Origin: Alphaproteobacteria bacterium HT1-32
GTDB lineage: Bacteria; Pseudomonadota; Alphaproteobacteria; Rhodospirillales; HT1-32
NCBI GenBank assembly: GCA_009649675.1
Contig: WJPL01000001.1
Location: forward strand, 640,469-704,468
Reading direction: 5' to 3'
Length of the DNA stretch: 64,000 nucleotides
Under the pieces are notes generated by a model. That model saw nothing but the letters and a program-made list of their open reading frames with translations, had not been told where the DNA came from and did no database searches. Shown one piece after another: positions 63,166 to 64,000 of this stretch. The stretch's first letter is position 1, and each line of letters opens with the position of its first letter. The translations under genes were made by a program, and so were the position numbers.

Positions 63166-64000
63166 ATGACTGATCTTCAGACCTGCTGGGACACCCTCAC
63201 CGCCGAACAGGCCCGACTGGCTGACCGGCATCTGCGCGACCTGTTTGCCGATGATCCGGACCGCCCGGCCCGGCTGACAGCACGGCTGGATGATCTGCTG
63301 ATCGACCTGTCACGCGAACGCCTCGACGGCAGGGCAATGCACGCCCTGCTGGATCTGGCTCGGGCTGCCGGTGTCGCAGAACGACGCGATGCCCTGTTCG
63401 CCGGTGAGAAACTGAACAGTACGGAAAACCGGGCCGTACTACACATGTCGTTACGCGCCCCCGCGGACGCCGCTTTTTCCGTCGATGGTCAGGATGTCAT
63501 GTCCGGCATCGTAACGACCCGCGACCGGTTCCTCGCTTTCGCCGAAGATATCCGTGCCGGGCGAATCACTGCATCCGGTGGCCGGGCCTATAAGGATGTG
63601 GTGAACATCGGTATCGGCGGGTCCGACCTTGGACCGGCCATGGCGGTACGGGCGCTCAGCCCGGACCATGACGGGCCGCGGCTGCATTTCGTCTCGAACG
63701 CGGACGGCACCCATCTGGCGGATATTCTGAAACAGGTCGCCCCGGCGACAACCCTGTTCATCGTCGCCTCGAAAAGCTTCACGACGCTGGAGACGATGAC
63801 CAATGCCCATGCGGCACGGCGCTGGCTGGAGGCCGCGGGAACCCCGCAGGCCGGGGACCATTTCGTTGCCGTATCGACCAATATTCCGGCGACGAAAGAT
63901 TTCGGTATCCCGGAAGACAGGGTATTCGGTTTCAGCGACTGGGTTGGGGGCCGCTATTCCGTCTGGTCAGCGATTGGTCTGCCACTGGCCATCGCCATCG
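63166..64000 (+). CDS. pgi: Glucose-6-phosphate isomerase, N-terminal part (cut by window end)
   Basis: 278 codons are visible from ATG 63166 and the frame runs open past the window end. It starts MTDLQTCWDTLTAEQARLADRHLRDLFADD, and the N-terminal SIS-domain block is KDVVNIGIGGSDLGPAMAVRALSPDHDGPRLHFVSNADGTHLADILKQV, followed by TLFIVASKSFTTLETMTNAHAARRWL and FGFSDWVGGRYSVWSAIGLPLAIAI. It interconverts glucose-6-phosphate and fructose-6-phosphate, feeding the zwf-edd route. It follows edd by 37 nt. A very short gap and the same strand suggest one operon. Confidence 0.93.
   Translation, partial: MTDLQTCWDTLTAEQARLADRHLRDLFADDPDRPARLTARLDDLLIDLSRERLDGRAMHALLDLARAAGVAERRDALFAGEKLNSTENRAVLHMSLRAPADAAFSVDGQDVMSGIVTTRDRFLAFAEDIRAGRITASGGRAYKDVVNIGIGGSDLGPAMAVRALSPDHDGPRLHFVSNADGTHLADILKQVAPATTLFIVASKSFTTLETMTNAHAARRWLEAAGTPQAGDHFVAVSTNIPATKDFGIPEDRVFGFSDWVGGRYSVWSAIGLPLAIAI

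Overview
The window reads as about 60% GC chromosomal DNA of a heterotrophic alphaproteobacterium, probably Rhodospirillales-like. The pointers are a Tad/Cpa pilus locus of alphaproteobacterial layout, a TRAP transporter, many GntR/LysR-controlled catabolic operons, an Entner-Doudoroff operon (zwf-pgl-edd-pgi), two class I fumarases and the lpoA/rsmI/yraN/dolP envelope locus. I see no phage, IS element, CRISPR array, rRNA or tRNA. Genes are tightly packed, with many 4-nt ATGA overlaps.

Layout. 1-7.6 kb: housekeeping genes (nadE 3' end, cysS, gshB, a SirB1-type protein, dolP-like lipoprotein, yraN, rsmI, lpoA-like lipoprotein). 7.8-17.8 kb: a ten-gene plus-strand catabolic cluster (TRAP transporter dctPQM, DapA-family lyase, SDR, tautomerase, molybdopterin S/N-oxide reductase, benzoate-CoA-ligase-type enzyme, alpha/beta hydrolase). 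17.9-22.4 kb: miaA-ilvB-ilvN-ilvC, minus strand. 22.5-27.9 kb: polyamine-type ABC importer with a DUF3830 protein and a LysR regulator. 27.9-32.5 kb: small genes, including a divergent bacterioferritin / bacterioferritin-associated ferredoxin pair around a Fur-like palindrome. 32.5-43.0 kb: the tad/cpa pilus locus (flp, cpaA, B, C, D, E/tadZ, F/tadA, tadB, tadC, and a divergent TadG-like VWA protein). 43.0-47.2 kb: a secreted four-EF-hand protein divergent from an OmpR/EnvZ-type two-component system, plus a GNAT. 47.4-52.0 kb: a GntR-led operon with an ectoine-hydroxylase-like dioxygenase, a SAF-domain dehydrogenase and an N-acyl-amino-acid amidohydrolase. 52.1-58.8 kb: methyltransferase, hisF-hisE-HIT, an alpha/beta hydrolase and two tandem class I fumarases. 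59.1-64.0 kb: zwf-pgl-edd-pgi (pgi cut by the window end).

The least explained parts are three. The first is the TRAP/CoA-ligase/molybdoenzyme cluster, whose substrate is unknown. The second is the GntR operon with the EctD-like hydroxylase and a perfect 16-bp operator-like palindrome. The third is the EF-hand/two-component pair, where both the secreted protein and the kinase sensor domain carry poly-Asp metal-binding-like stretches. Two families of dispersed inverted repeats lie only in gaps between genes.
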